Shown in pieces: positions 23,720 through 33,152 of a DNA stretch of 39,910 nucleotides (within the stretch, counting starts at the first letter, position 1; every line of letters starts with the position of its first letter). The stretch is from Ahrensia sp. (GTDB lineage: Bacteria; Pseudomonadota; Alphaproteobacteria; Rhizobiales; Rhizobiaceae). A program made the position numbers and the translations under genes. The notes beneath the pieces were generated by a model. The model made no database searches, had not been told where the DNA came from, and was given only the letters and a program-made list of their open reading frames with translations. The DNA is taken from the NCBI GenBank assembly GCA_002706335.1, contig PAKZ01000013.1, positions 1 to 39,910 on the forward strand. Direction: 5' to 3'.

Positions 23720-24187
23720 GGAAAATTGCTTCCCTGTTTCACGTCCGCCCTGGCGACGGCATCCGGGAGAGGTCCCTTGCCGCGTTCAGCCAAGGTCGGA
23801 TCTGCGCGTCCGCGCCCATGATCAGGTCAATAGGAACCATTCGATCAAGAACTGCGGAAACCTCCAACTCATAGAAAATCGCGCCCGGAATCATGCCGAT
23901 ACCCGACTCCAACCGCAGCGACCCTAACCGGTTTCGGGAATGACAACAAGATTTCATGACTCAGCATCCAAACCACCCCAAAAGGCCCGAAACCGCCCGA
24001 TTCCGCTTCGCGATTGGCCAGCTATCTCATCCAAATTGATCCGCATCATGGCGAACTCGACAATTCAGTCTTTTCCTGCCCACTTGAAAACTTTTCCGAC
24101 CATGTATATTCAAGATCGCAAATATATGAAAACAGGAATATCTTGAGGCGACATGTCCGTCCGAGACCAACAAGACAGGATAGCAAG
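23720..24187. other. 468-bp divergent gap before RND efflux genes
   Basis: No gene is supported. A 72-codon minus-strand frame (23739-23957) has a protein-like stretch (FYELEVSAVLDRMVPIDL) but no ribosome site or family. Two inverted-repeat pairs are present: CGGTTTCGGG/CCCGAAACCG (23929-23938 and 23986-23995) and TCAAGAT/ATCTTGA (24110-24116 and 24140-24146). The second pair brackets an AT-rich stretch 42-78 nt before the efflux start and could be an operator, but no TetR- or MarR-type gene is adjacent. Confidence 0.4.
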
Positions 24188-25171
24188 ATGAGAGCGACAC
24201 TTGCCGCTTTTACCTCAGCCGTGGCGCTGCCCCTGATGACCCCCTCCCTCGCCGGCGCGCAAGGGTTCATGCTGGAACCGAGGGAAGTCACCGAGTGGAA
24301 GGCGGTCTATGCCCGCATCGAGGCCCGCGACCGGATTCCGGCGCGCGCCCGGCTTGGCGGCACGCTGGTAGAGCTGAAGGTTACCGAGGGCGATCTCGTC
24401 GAATCGGGCGAACCGCTCGCCCGCATCGTCGACCAGAAGCTCGATTTTCAGATGAGCGCCATCGACGCCCAGTTGCAGGCGCTCGATTCGCAGCTGAAAA
24501 ACGCCCAGGCGGAACTGGAACGCGGCGAGGAGTTGCTGCAGCGCGGGGTGACCACCGCCCAGCGCCTCGACGCCCTGCGCACCCAGGTCGAGGTCTTCAC
24601 CAACCAGATCGAGGCCACCAAGGCCGATCGCCGGGTGCTCGAACAGCAGGTTACGGAAGGAACCGTGCTCTCGCCGCTCACTGGCCGCGTACTCGACGTG
24701 CCGATCGCCGCAGGCGCCGTGCTTGCGTTCGGCGAAACGGTCGCAACCGTCGGCGGCGGCGGCTTCTTCCTCCGCGTTGCCGTTCCCGAGCGCCATGCCG
24801 GCAGCTTCCGGGAAGGCGACAAGATCCAGATCGAAACCCGGAACGCTACAGAAGGCACGATCGCACGCATCTATCCGCAGATCGAGAATGGCCGCGTCAT
24901 TGCCGATGTCGAGGTCGACGGCCTTGATGACGCCTTCGTCGATGCACGCGTCCTCGTGCGCCTGCCCGTCGGCAAACGCACGGCCCTGCTCGTCCCCGCC
25001 GATGCCGTGGAAACGGTTTCGGGCATCGATTTCGTTTCCGTCAATGCAGGTGGCGACACGGTGAAGCGGACCGTCGTACTCGGTACAGAGCAGACCGTCG
25101 ACGGAGAAGCCATGGTCGAGGTCCTCACCGGCCTCAAGGGCGGCGAAGAAGTGGTGACCGGCAATGAGTGA
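24188..25171 (+). CDS. RND efflux periplasmic adaptor (HlyD/MFP family)
   Basis: A 327-aa membrane-fusion protein. A signal peptide (MRATLAAFTSAVALPLMTPSLAGAQ, about 25 residues) precedes a lipoyl-like half-motif (GGTLVELKVTEGDLVESGEPLARI), an alpha-hairpin (about residues 85-150, LQALDSQLKNAQAELERGEELLQRG), the second lipoyl half (GTVLSPLTGRVLDVPIAAGAVL) and a beta-barrel/membrane-proximal domain. There is no lipobox cysteine. It would join the inner-membrane pump to an outer-membrane channel, which is not encoded here. ATG 24188 is preferred because it starts the signal peptide. The stop overlaps the pump start by 8 nt, so the two are cotranslated. Confidence 0.92.
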   Translation: MRATLAAFTSAVALPLMTPSLAGAQGFMLEPREVTEWKAVYARIEARDRIPARARLGGTLVELKVTEGDLVESGEPLARIVDQKLDFQMSAIDAQLQALDSQLKNAQAELERGEELLQRGVTTAQRLDALRTQVEVFTNQIEATKADRRVLEQQVTEGTVLSPLTGRVLDVPIAAGAVLAFGETVATVGGGGFFLRVAVPERHAGSFREGDKIQIETRNATEGTIARIYPQIENGRVIADVEVDGLDDAFVDARVLVRLPVGKRTALLVPADAVETVSGIDFVSVNAGGDTVKRTVVLGTEQTVDGEAMVEVLTGLKGGEEVVTGNE

Positions 25172-28100
25172 GGGTCAGTTCGACGGCCGGCTCGGCATCG
25201 CAGGCCAGCTCACGCGGGCATTCATCGTCTCCCCGCTCACACCGCTGATCATCGTCGCGGCACTCGCCGTCGGCATTGTAGCGCTGATCTCTCTGCCGCG
25301 TGAGGAAGAGCCGCAGATCTCTGTGCCGATGGTCGATATCCATATCCAGGCGCCCGGTCTGAAAGCGGAAGACGCGGTCAAGCTCGTCACCGAGCCGATG
25401 GAAACCATCGTCAAGGGGATCAACGGCGTCGAACACGTCTATTCCCAGACCAGTGACGATTATTCGCTGGTCATGGCGCGCTTCCTCGTCGGCACCTCGT
25501 CCGATACGGCGATCCTGCGCGTGCATGAGAAATTGCGCGCCAATATGGATCGCATCCCGGTCGGCATAGCCGAGCCGCTCGTCGTCGGACGCGGTATCGA
25601 TGACGTCGCCATCGTCTCGCTTACGTTGTCGCCGAAGCCCGGGGCCCAGTTTTCCGCCAACGACCTGACGCGAGTGGCCCGCGAATTGCGCACGGAAGTC
25701 GCCAAGATCGACGATGTCGGCCTGACCTATCTCGTCGGCGAAGCGCCCGAGGCGATCCGCATCGCCCCGGATCCCGAGCGCCTCGCGCTCTATGGCGTCA
25801 CCCTGCAGCAGCTCGCCGGCAAGGTGCAGTCCGCAAACCGCACCTTCGCCACCGGATTCATACGCGACAAGGGCGACCAGATCGGCCTCGTTGCCGGCGA
25901 GACGCTGACCGCACCCGCCGAGATCGCCAATCTGCTGCTGACCACGCGCGACGGACGTCCGGTCTATGTTCGCGACGTCGCCGATGTGGAATTCATTTCC
26001 GACACCTCAGACCAGATCGTCTCCAATGTCACGCGCGGCGAGGATGGCGCGATCGAGCGCACCCCCGCCGTAACACTGGCCGTCGCGAAGCGGGCCGGCG
26101 CCAATGCCGTGGTCGTCGCCGAGCAGATCCTGCACAAGGTGCATGAACTCGAAGGCCACCTCATTCCGGACGGCATCGAGGTCGCGGTGACGCGGGACTA
26201 TGGGGAGACGGCAAATGAAAAGGCGAACGAGCTGCTGTTCCACCTCGGCCTCGCCACCGTTTCGATCATCGCGCTGGTGCTGTTCGCCATCGGTTGGCGC
26301 GAAGCCATCGTTGTCGCCATCGTCATTCCGGTGACGATCCTCTTGACGCTGTTTGCAGCCTGGATCATGGGCTACACGCTGAACCGCGTGTCGCTGTTCG
26401 CGCTGATCTTCTCCATCGGCATCCTTGTCGACGACGCCATCGTCGTCATCGAGAATATCGCCCGACACTGGGGAATAAGCGGCGGCAAGCATCGCGTGGC
26501 GCGCGCCATCGAGGCCGTCGCGGAAGTCGGCAACCCGACCATCGTCGCGACGCTCACCGTCGTGGCGGCGCTGCTGCCTATGCTGTTCGTATCGGGGCTT
26601 ATGGGCCCCTATATGAGCCCGATTCCGGCCAATGCGTCGGCGGCGATGATCTTCTCCTTCTTCGTCGCCGTGATCGTCACGCCATGGCTGATGGCGCGGA
26701 TCGCGGGTGGCGCGCCGGTGCACGATCACTCGGACGGCAGCCACGCCCATGGCGGCAGGCTCGGCGCGCTCTATATGCGCTTCGCCAAGCCGATCCTGGC
26801 GACCAAGGGCCGCGCGCTTACCTTCCTGCTGGTGACGGCGGGGCTGTCGTTCGGCTCGCTCGCACTGCTCTACACCAAGGATGTGACGGTCAAGCTCCTG
26901 CCCTTCGACAACAAGTCGGAACTGTCCGTCGTCATCGACATGCCGGAAGGCACTTCGGTGGAGGATACCGACGCGGTCGCACAGGCAGTTGCCCGAACCG
27001 TTACGGAAATGCCCGAAGTCGTCTCGGTGCAGACCCATGCCGGCAGCGCCTCTCCCTTCAACTTCAACGGCCTTGTGCGCCACTATTATCTGCGCGCCTA
27101 TCCCTATCAGGGCGACGTGCAGATCAACCTGACGCCGAAGACCGAACGCGACCGAGAGAGCCACGAGATCGCGCTGGAAATCCGCGAGCGGATCAACCGG
27201 ATCGACGTACCGGAAGGCACCAGCCTGAAGACGGTCGAACCGCCGCCCGGTCCACCGGTCATCTCGACGCTGCTCGCCGAAGTCTACGGGCCGGATGCGG
27301 AAACGCGCCGCACCGCCGCGACGAAAATCCGCGAAGCCTTCGAAGCCGTGCCCTTCGTGGTCGATGTGGACGACAGTTTCGGCATCCAGGCGCGCCGCCT
27401 GAGGGCGACGATCAACACCGACGATCTGGAGTTTTTCCAGGTCCAGGAAAGCGATGTGTTCGACACGCTCGGCATCCTCAATGGTGGCTCGACGGTCGGC
27501 TATTCGCATCGTGGCGACGGTCGGCACCCGATCCCAATCCAGGTTGAGCGCAACAAGGGCGACCGGGTGTTCGACGAGCGCTTCCTGTCGACGCCGATTC
27601 CGGCCAACGTGCTGCCGGGAGCCCGTGGAGTGGTCGAGCTCGGCGACGTCATCGATGTTCGGGAGGAGCGCACTTCCTTCCCGATCTTCCGCCACAACGG
27701 ACGCGATGCGGAGATGGTTACGGCCGAGCTCGCGGGCGACTACGAGGCGCCGCTCTACGGCATGCTCGCCGTCGCCGACCGGATAGAGGCCATGGACTGG
27801 CCGGAAGGCACCAAGCCGACCATCAAACTGAACGGTCAGCCGGAGGACGAGAGCTTCGTCACGCTGTTGTGGGACGGGGAATGGGAGGTGACCTGGGTCA
27901 CGTTCCGCGACATGGGCGCAGCCTTCATGGTCGCCTTGCTCGGCATCTACATCCTCGTCGTGGCGCAGTTCGGCTCGTTCAAGCTGCCGCTGGTCATCCT
28001 GACACCGATACCGCTGACCTTCCTCGGCATTATGGGCGGGCATTGGCTGTGGGGAGCCCCCTTCTCGGCCACTTCGATGATCGGCTTCATCGCGCTTGCC

Positions 28101-28373
28101 GGCATCATCGTGCGCAACTCGATCCTGCTGGTAGACTTCATCCGCAATGCGGACACCGAGGGCAAAACCAAGGTCGACATCCTGCTGGAAGCCGGCGCGA
28201 TCCGCTTCAAGCCGATCCTGCTGACCGCCATTGCGGCGATGATCGGCGCGGTGGTGATCCTTGCAGACCCCATCTTCCAGGGGCTGGCCTTGTCGCTCTT
28301 GTTCGGTCTCCTGTCCTCAACGCTGCTGACCGTTCTGGTCATACCGGCGATCTACCGGGTGCTGCGGACCTGA
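25164..28373 (+). CDS. RND efflux inner-membrane pump (AcrB-type)
   Basis: A 1069-aa resistance-nodulation-division transporter of the AcrB/HAE1 superfamily. It has the usual twelve-TM plan with two large periplasmic loops. The proton-relay pair lies in GILVDDAIVVIEN (about residues 419-431), corresponding to the two Asp of AcrB TM4, and the second-half TM cluster has GIIVRNSILLVDFIRNA. Between TM6 and TM7 it carries a His-rich loop (HDHSDGSHAHGG, about residues 520-531), which hints at metal contact but occurs in related pumps. The substrate is unknown. It overlaps the adaptor gene by 8 nt and is followed by a strong terminator. Confidence 0.94.
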   Translation: MSEGQFDGRLGIAGQLTRAFIVSPLTPLIIVAALAVGIVALISLPREEEPQISVPMVDIHIQAPGLKAEDAVKLVTEPMETIVKGINGVEHVYSQTSDDYSLVMARFLVGTSSDTAILRVHEKLRANMDRIPVGIAEPLVVGRGIDDVAIVSLTLSPKPGAQFSANDLTRVARELRTEVAKIDDVGLTYLVGEAPEAIRIAPDPERLALYGVTLQQLAGKVQSANRTFATGFIRDKGDQIGLVAGETLTAPAEIANLLLTTRDGRPVYVRDVADVEFISDTSDQIVSNVTRGEDGAIERTPAVTLAVAKRAGANAVVVAEQILHKVHELEGHLIPDGIEVAVTRDYGETANEKANELLFHLGLATVSIIALVLFAIGWREAIVVAIVIPVTILLTLFAAWIMGYTLNRVSLFALIFSIGILVDDAIVVIENIARHWGISGGKHRVARAIEAVAEVGNPTIVATLTVVAALLPMLFVSGLMGPYMSPIPANASAAMIFSFFVAVIVTPWLMARIAGGAPVHDHSDGSHAHGGRLGALYMRFAKPILATKGRALTFLLVTAGLSFGSLALLYTKDVTVKLLPFDNKSELSVVIDMPEGTSVEDTDAVAQAVARTVTEMPEVVSVQTHAGSASPFNFNGLVRHYYLRAYPYQGDVQINLTPKTERDRESHEIALEIRERINRIDVPEGTSLKTVEPPPGPPVISTLLAEVYGPDAETRRTAATKIREAFEAVPFVVDVDDSFGIQARRLRATINTDDLEFFQVQESDVFDTLGILNGGSTVGYSHRGDGRHPIPIQVERNKGDRVFDERFLSTPIPANVLPGARGVVELGDVIDVREERTSFPIFRHNGRDAEMVTAELAGDYEAPLYGMLAVADRIEAMDWPEGTKPTIKLNGQPEDESFVTLLWDGEWEVTWVTFRDMGAAFMVALLGIYILVVAQFGSFKLPLVILTPIPLTFLGIMGGHWLWGAPFSATSMIGFIALAGIIVRNSILLVDFIRNADTEGKTKVDILLEAGAIRFKPILLTAIAAMIGAVVILADPIFQGLALSLLFGLLSSTLLTVLVIPAIYRVLRT

Positions 28374-28398
28374 GACTCCGCATTCACACGGCAAATCG

Positions 28399-28424
28399 AA
28401 AAGGCGCCTTCGGGGCGCCTTTTA
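28399..28424 (+). terminator. Intrinsic terminator of the RND operon
   Basis: AAAAGGCGCC (28399-28408) pairs across a TTCGG loop with GGCGCCTTTT (28414-28423), continuing into TATATTTATTT. It lies 25 nt past the pump stop codon. Confidence 0.92.
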
Positions 28425-28639
28425 TATTTATTTACACAAATGAAGCTTAATTGGTTCGCATCTGGGTACGTCGTGTCTCACCGATCGACCAAAGACCGCG
28501 ACTTTTGCCTGCAGACCGGTTCCGGAGCGCATGACGACGCTCATTACGCGCAGGGCGCCCACCGGAATGTCATTCACCAACAAAGAGATTATTCCGGCGG
28601 CGGATTTTCTTCGCGGCCTGCCCATCTTGAGGACGCTTC

Positions 28640-30547
28640 ATGGCTAAACTTTCTTCCGGCTTATCGATCACAATCAAGGGACGCCTGATCGCACTTGGCT
28701 TGATCACCGTGGCGGGCTTTGCGAGCTTGGTCGCGGTTGGTTGGTACAGCGGATCGCGGACAGTCGAGGCGGCCCGGGAGGCCGAAACGCTTCGCGAAAA
28801 CATCCACATCATCAATGAGATGCGCCTTGCCAATATCGAACTGGTCCTCGCTGCGATGGATTCGATCATCGACAAGTCTGAAGGCAAGCTTCTTCCGGAA
28901 CGTCAGGAAACCATCGACACCTCTATCAAGTTCATTCGCGAGAACATAGACGAAGCGGTCGCGATGTCTGTCCTTCTCGGGAAACCGCAAGCCACGGAGA
29001 CGATGGTACAGGATCTTGCCGAAGTCGAGAAAGCCATCGCAGTCGACCTTCCGCGCCTGATTGCGGAAAATGCGAGCGAAGATGAGTTCGCGGCGCTCGA
29101 TGACGCGATCGACGGCGGTGGAGAGCGGTTGAACGAACCGCTCACCAGCCTCTCCCAGGCCGGCAACGAGGCGGTAAAGTCAGAGCTTGTTTCGGTCGGT
29201 ACGACCGCGGATTGGGCTAAGACCATGCTGGTGGCGTTTGCCGGCGCATTCATGGTCGTCGTCGGCCTCTTTACGCTCTTGATCGTGCGCTACGTCGTCG
29301 GCTCGCTCGCCGGCTTCGGCAGAGACATGAAGGCGATCGCCCAAGGGGATCTCGACGCCAGAATCGAAGCCGAGGGCCGCGGGGACGAGGTCGGCCATAT
29401 GGCTGAGTCGCTGGTGCTTTTCCGCGATGCGGCAATCGAAAAGCGGGAACTTGAGCGTCAGGCCGATGAAAACCGCTCGCTCAGCGAGCGCGAGAGGATC
29501 GCCCGGGAAAAGGCCAAGGAAGAAGAGGCCCTGCAGATCAAGACAGCGGTAGATTCACTTGCCGGCGGCCTGAACAAGCTGGCGGACGGCGATCTCAACG
29601 TGCGCCTGAACACCCCGTTCATGGAGAGCCTCGAAATCCTGCGTCTCGATTTCAACAAGTCGGTCGAGAAGTTGAGCTCAACGCTCAACGAGATCAAGGA
29701 CAGCATCTCCTCAATTCACGGCGACGCAAGCGAGATGCGTTCGGCCGCGGATGAGCTTTCACGGCGCACCGAACAGCAGGCCGCTTCGCTGGAAGAGACA
29801 TCTGCGGCACTCGAGCAGATAACCGCGACCGTGCGCAGCGCTTCCGAACGGGCAATCGACGCCCAGAAGATGGCCGGGGAAGCCCGCGAGTCGACCGGAC
29901 GTTCCGGCAAGGTCGTTGCGGACGCCGTCTCGGCAATGGGTCGTATCGAGACATCCTCGAACGAGATATCGACGATCATCAACGTGATCGACGAGATCGC
30001 CTTCCAGACCAACCTGCTGGCACTCAATGCGGGGGTCGAGGCGGCGCGGGCGGGCGACGCCGGCAAGGGCTTCGCGGTCGTTGCCCAGGAAGTGCGCGAA
30101 CTGGCGCAGCGCTCCGCCGATGCGGCGCGCGAAATCAAGGGCCTGATCCAGAACTCAAGCGACGAGGTCGCAAATGGCGTGTCGCTCGTTAGCGCGGCGG
30201 GCGACGCACTGAACCAGATCGCCGGACAGGTCACCGCCATCAGCGACCACATCAACTCCATCGCGACGGCGGCGACCGAGCAGTCGACCGGCCTGCAGGA
30301 GATCAATATCGCGGTCAGCCAGATGGATCAGATGACCCAGCAAAACGCGGCAATGGTGGAAGAATCCACCGCCGTTACGCACCGTCTTTCCGGTGACGCC
30401 AACAAGCTGTCCTCGCTCATCGGCCAGTTCAAGGTGGCCGCCCGGGGCCAGGCTGCATATCCCGGCGCGGCCGACCACAGGTCGGCCCCGACCACCTCGC
30501 CGGCGCGCAACATGGTCCAGAAAGTCATGAGCGCCTTCGGCGGTTAG
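28640..30547 (+). CDS. Methyl-accepting chemotaxis protein
   Basis: A 635-aa transmembrane chemoreceptor. TM1 is at about 15-36, a helical periplasmic sensor of about 155 residues follows, TM2 is at about 195-217, then HAMP ([25 protein letters not shown]) and a long cytoplasmic four-helix signalling domain. The hairpin tip [21 protein letters not shown] starts at residue 453 and contacts CheA/CheW; Gln/Glu-rich flanks ([18 protein letters not shown]-type) hold the methylation sites. No C-terminal CheR-binding pentapeptide is present. ATG 28640 has GAGGA about 8 nt upstream. No che or flagellar genes are nearby, so the receptor is an orphan. The ligand is unknown. Confidence 0.95.
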   Translation: MAKLSSGLSITIKGRLIALGLITVAGFASLVAVGWYSGSRTVEAAREAETLRENIHIINEMRLANIELVLAAMDSIIDKSEGKLLPERQETIDTSIKFIRENIDEAVAMSVLLGKPQATETMVQDLAEVEKAIAVDLPRLIAENASEDEFAALDDAIDGGGERLNEPLTSLSQAGNEAVKSELVSVGTTADWAKTMLVAFAGAFMVVVGLFTLLIVRYVVGSLAGFGRDMKAIAQGDLDARIEAEGRGDEVGHMAESLVLFRDAAIEKRELERQADENRSLSERERIAREKAKEEEALQIKTAVDSLAGGLNKLADGDLNVRLNTPFMESLEILRLDFNKSVEKLSSTLNEIKDSISSIHGDASEMRSAADELSRRTEQQAASLEETSAALEQITATVRSASERAIDAQKMAGEARESTGRSGKVVADAVSAMGRIETSSNEISTIINVIDEIAFQTNLLALNAGVEAARAGDAGKGFAVVAQEVRELAQRSADAAREIKGLIQNSSDEVANGVSLVSAAGDALNQIAGQVTAISDHINSIATAATEQSTGLQEINIAVSQMDQMTQQNAAMVEESTAVTHRLSGDANKLSSLIGQFKVAARGQAAYPGAADHRSAPTTSPARNMVQKVMSAFGG

Positions 30548-30572
30548 ATCTACACCGCGAGGTCATTCGCAC

Positions 30573-30606
30573 ACGGCCGGTTGCCTTGCAGCCGGCCGTT
30601 TTCTTT
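30573..30606 (+). terminator. Intrinsic terminator of the chemoreceptor gene
   Basis: ACGGCCGG (30573-30580) and CCGGCCGT (30592-30599) form a perfect 8-bp stem followed by TTTTCTTT. It lies between the converging chemoreceptor and creA genes; the T-run favours the plus strand. Confidence 0.88.
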
Positions 30607-30617
30607 GGATGAGAGCG

Positions 30618-31100
30618 CTATTCCGCAGGCGGTTCCGCCTGACCGTAGAGCGGTACCGTCGATATCGCCATCTTGGCAGAGCCGTCCTGGACCTGGCGGG
30701 AATGTGACAGATAGATCAGCGTGTTGTTCTCGCGGTCATATATCCGCTTGACGACCAGCTTCTTCCAGATCAGCGAGCGCGAGCTCTTGAAAATCTCCTC
30801 GCCGCCCTTGCCGAGATCGATGTCGCCGATTTCGATCGGTCCGGTCTGGCGGCAGGCGATTGAGGAGTTGGACGGATCCTCGAACCAGTTCCCCTTCTGC
30901 AGCCTGTCGATCAGCCCGCGGTCGAAATAGGCAACATGGCACGTCACGCCCTTCACGTCAGGGTCTGCGATCGCCTCGATGACGATGTCGTTGCCCAGCC
31001 AGTCGACGCCGACCTCGCCCACCTCCTTGGCGGAGGCCGAGAGCGGCATCATAACGGCGGCAAGGGCTAGCGCGGCTGCGCGGCGAAAGGTCTTCGGCAT
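30618..31100 (-). CDS. creA: CreA family periplasmic protein
   Basis: A 160-aa protein. A signal peptide of about 22 residues (ALALAAVMMPLSASA) precedes the CreA core (PF05981): EVGEVGVDWLGNDIVIEAIADP, VKGVTCHVAYFDRGLI, DPSNSSIACRQTGPI and FKSSRSLIWKKLVVKRIYD. Two conserved cysteines (TCH and ACRQ) probably form a disulfide. The family is conserved in proteobacteria but has no established function. ATG 31100 is chosen because GGAGATCACC lies directly upstream; a longer in-frame reading is an artefact of the neighbouring gene. It diverges from the polyphosphate kinase gene. Confidence 0.92.
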   Translation of the reverse strand: MPKTFRRAAALALAAVMMPLSASAKEVGEVGVDWLGNDIVIEAIADPDVKGVTCHVAYFDRGLIDRLQKGNWFEDPSNSSIACRQTGPIEIGDIDLGKGGEEIFKSSRSLIWKKLVVKRIYDRENNTLIYLSHSRQVQDGSAKMAISTVPLYGQAEPPAE

Positions 31101-31250
31101 GGTGATCTCCGGAACGTTGCGTGTGCTGTAATGTTTGTTCGCAACGCCCTCGCCGCAAGTCCGGTTGCAGAGTTTACCCATCCGGGTCATCTTCTTGCAT
31201 CGCATCGATCCGCGCGGTCTCGGCGGAATTACGCGAAAGGAGACATACGC

Positions 31251-32087
31251 TTGAGCAAGAAGGGCCATGGCAGAACGCCCCGGCTGGACGATGCCGATCT
31301 GAGCCTTCACCTCGGTCGTGACAGCTATGAGCGCAAGCTTGTCAAGCTGCAGCACCTGCTTACGCAAATCCAGCAAGCCTATCTTTTTTCGGGAAAATCG
31401 GCGGTGATCCTGTTCGAGGGATGGGATGCGGCAGGAAAAGGCGGCACGATCCGCCGTATATCCGCGGCTTTCGATCCGCGTAGTTTCAAGGTCTGGCCGA
31501 TCGGCGCGCCGCGCAAATATTATCTCGAGCGCCATTTCCTGCTGCGCTTCATGGAACGGATGCCGCCCAATGGTGCGATCACCATTTTCGACCGGTCATG
31601 GTATGGACGGGTGCTTGTCGAACGCGTCGAAAAACTGACGCCCGAGAAACGCTGGAAGAACGCCTACAAGGAAATCAATGATTTCTAGCGCATGCTTCAC
31701 GATGACGACACGCGCCTCGTGAAGCTGTTCTTCCACATCTCGCCGGATGAGCAACTCGCGCGGTTCGAGGAAAGGCTGCGCAATCCGCTGAAGCGGTGGA
31801 AGCTGTCCTACGAGGATTTCCGCAATCGCAACCACTGGGACGACTATGCGACAGCTATCGACGAGATGTTCGAGCGAACCTCGACCGACTATGCGCCCTG
31901 GCATGTGATCCCCGCCAACGACAAGAAACATGCGCGCATCGCGGCGATGAAAATCATCACCGACACGCTGGGGAAAGGCGTTGACCTCTCACCGCCGGTG
32001 ATCGACGAGACGGTCCTGCAAGCCGCGAAGGAGCATATCGAATTGACGCCTTCGCTGGTGGAAAGCCTCGCGGGCCGGACGGAATAA
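31251..32087 (+). pseudogene. PPK2 polyphosphate kinase gene split by an amber codon
   Basis: Read through, this frame gives a 278-residue single-domain PPK2, which transfers phosphate between polyphosphate and nucleotides. Walker A is FEGWDAAGKGGTIRR and the lid/Walker B region is IFDRSWYGRVLVERVE. After KEINDF the frame meets TAG at 31686-31688, where relatives have Glu in the motif F-E-R-M-L. The frame then continues intact as RMLHDDDTRLVKLFFHIS to the end, with no other lesion. TTG 31251 is the chosen start: GGAG lies 8 nt upstream and no ATG is better placed. An ATG lies 3 nt after the TAG, so reinitiation could yield two fragments of 145 and 131 aa. It may be a recent mutation, a sequencing error or a split gene. 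Confidence 0.85.
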
Positions 32088-32094
32088 CGTTCAC

Positions 32095-33027
32095 TCAGTG
32101 CGCATGTCCGTCGCCGATCCGGGCGGCGCCGTCACAGACGTGCAGGCTGCATTCCATCTCAAGCGTCGAATGGGCGATGCCGAAACCCTCCGCCAGGATG
32201 GCTTTCACGCGCGCCTTGATATCGTCGGCGCGGTCCCATGCGCCTCTGTCGATCACAAGGTGTGCGTCGAGGGCATTGTCATGTTCGTTCATCTGCCAGA
32301 AATGGGCGTGGTGGATACCGGCAACGCCGTCGACGGCCTCCATGCGCGCGATGACCGCATCCGTGCGAATATCCGGCGGGCTGCCGAGCATCAGAATGCG
32401 GATCACGCCGCCGATCTCGGCAAAGGCCTGCCAGAGGATGTAACCGGCGATCAGCAACGTCGCCAGCGGGTCTATCAGCCGCCAGTCGTAAAGCAGGATC
32501 AGCGTGCCGGCGACGATGACGGCAACCGAACCCAACGCGTCGGCGACATTGTGCAGAAAGGCGGCGCGGATATTCATGCTTTCCTTCGACAGCGCGAAGG
32601 TCAGCGCGGCGGTTATCAGATCCACCACGAGGGCGATTGTCGCTATGATCACAACGGTCCAGCCGGCAACTTCCTCCGGTTCGAAGAACCGCATCACCGC
32701 CTCGTAAACGAGATAGACCCCGATCACGATCAGCGTCGTGTAATTGATCAGCGCCGCGACCACCTCGACGCGGCCATATCCGAAGGTCATCGCCTCGTCG
32801 GAAGGGCGTCGGGCGATCCTGCGGGCGCCAAAGGCTATCACCAGCGAAATCGCGTCGGAGAAATTATGCAGCGCATCGGCGATAAGCGCGAGGCTGCCGG
32901 CAAGAACGCCGCCAACGACCTGTGCGACAGTCAGCAGCAGATTGACCCCAACCGCCAGCGCGACACGCATGTCGCCCGCATCCGGATCGACGTGGTGGTG
33001 GCCATGATGCGAATGATTATGTGCCAT
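32095..33027 (-). CDS. Cation diffusion facilitator (CzcD/ZitB-type)
   Basis: A 310-aa metal/H+ antiporter of the CDF family, probably exporting Zn2+ and related divalent ions from the cytoplasm. The N-terminus is His-rich (HNHSHHGHHH). There are six TM segments between about residues 20 and 200. The metal site is H-x-x-x-D in TM2 (H54, D58) and again in TM5 (H159, D163). The C-terminal cytoplasmic domain (MEAVDGVAGIHHAHFWQMNE) has the usual metal-binding histidines and ends in GDGHAH. ATG 33027 has GGGGAG about 7 nt upstream. It ends 8 nt from the PPK2 stop on the other strand. Confidence 0.93.
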   Translation of the reverse strand: MAHNHSHHGHHHVDPDAGDMRVALAVGVNLLLTVAQVVGGVLAGSLALIADALHNFSDAISLVIAFGARRIARRPSDEAMTFGYGRVEVVAALINYTTLIVIGVYLVYEAVMRFFEPEEVAGWTVVIIATIALVVDLITAALTFALSKESMNIRAAFLHNVADALGSVAVIVAGTLILLYDWRLIDPLATLLIAGYILWQAFAEIGGVIRILMLGSPPDIRTDAVIARMEAVDGVAGIHHAHFWQMNEHDNALDAHLVIDRGAWDRADDIKARVKAILAEGFGIAHSTLEMECSLHVCDGAARIGDGHAH

Positions 33028-33152
33028 GAGGGCTCCCCGGGATTTGTTCCCGCATAGGGATAATCCCTCTAGCGACTATAGGTTCAAGGGCGAATCTGCC
33101 GGTTGCGTCGCCATCATTGGATGCTAGGAAAACGCAAACACGGGAGAGATCG

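Noticed and set aside
23739-23957. 72-codon minus-strand ORF upstream of the 896-aa gene
   Set aside because: Part of it looks protein-like, but it has no clear ribosome site and no recognisable family, so it is mentioned only in the gap entry.
23929-23995. 10-bp inverted arms CGGTTTCGGG/CCCGAAACCG as an operator
   Set aside because: Arms are perfect but 47 nt apart with no further symmetry; too wide for one dimer site, and no regulator is adjacent.
26007-28043. 678-codon minus-strand open frame
   Set aside because: It lies wholly antisense to the RND pump, with His/Arg/Asp-rich composition typical of a shadow frame in GC-rich DNA, and has no ribosome site or family motif.
28440-28688. 82-codon plus-strand ORF before the chemoreceptor
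   Set aside because: It overlaps the chemoreceptor start in another frame, begins inside the terminator's T/A-rich tail and has no ribosome site; the 266-bp gap shows nothing else.
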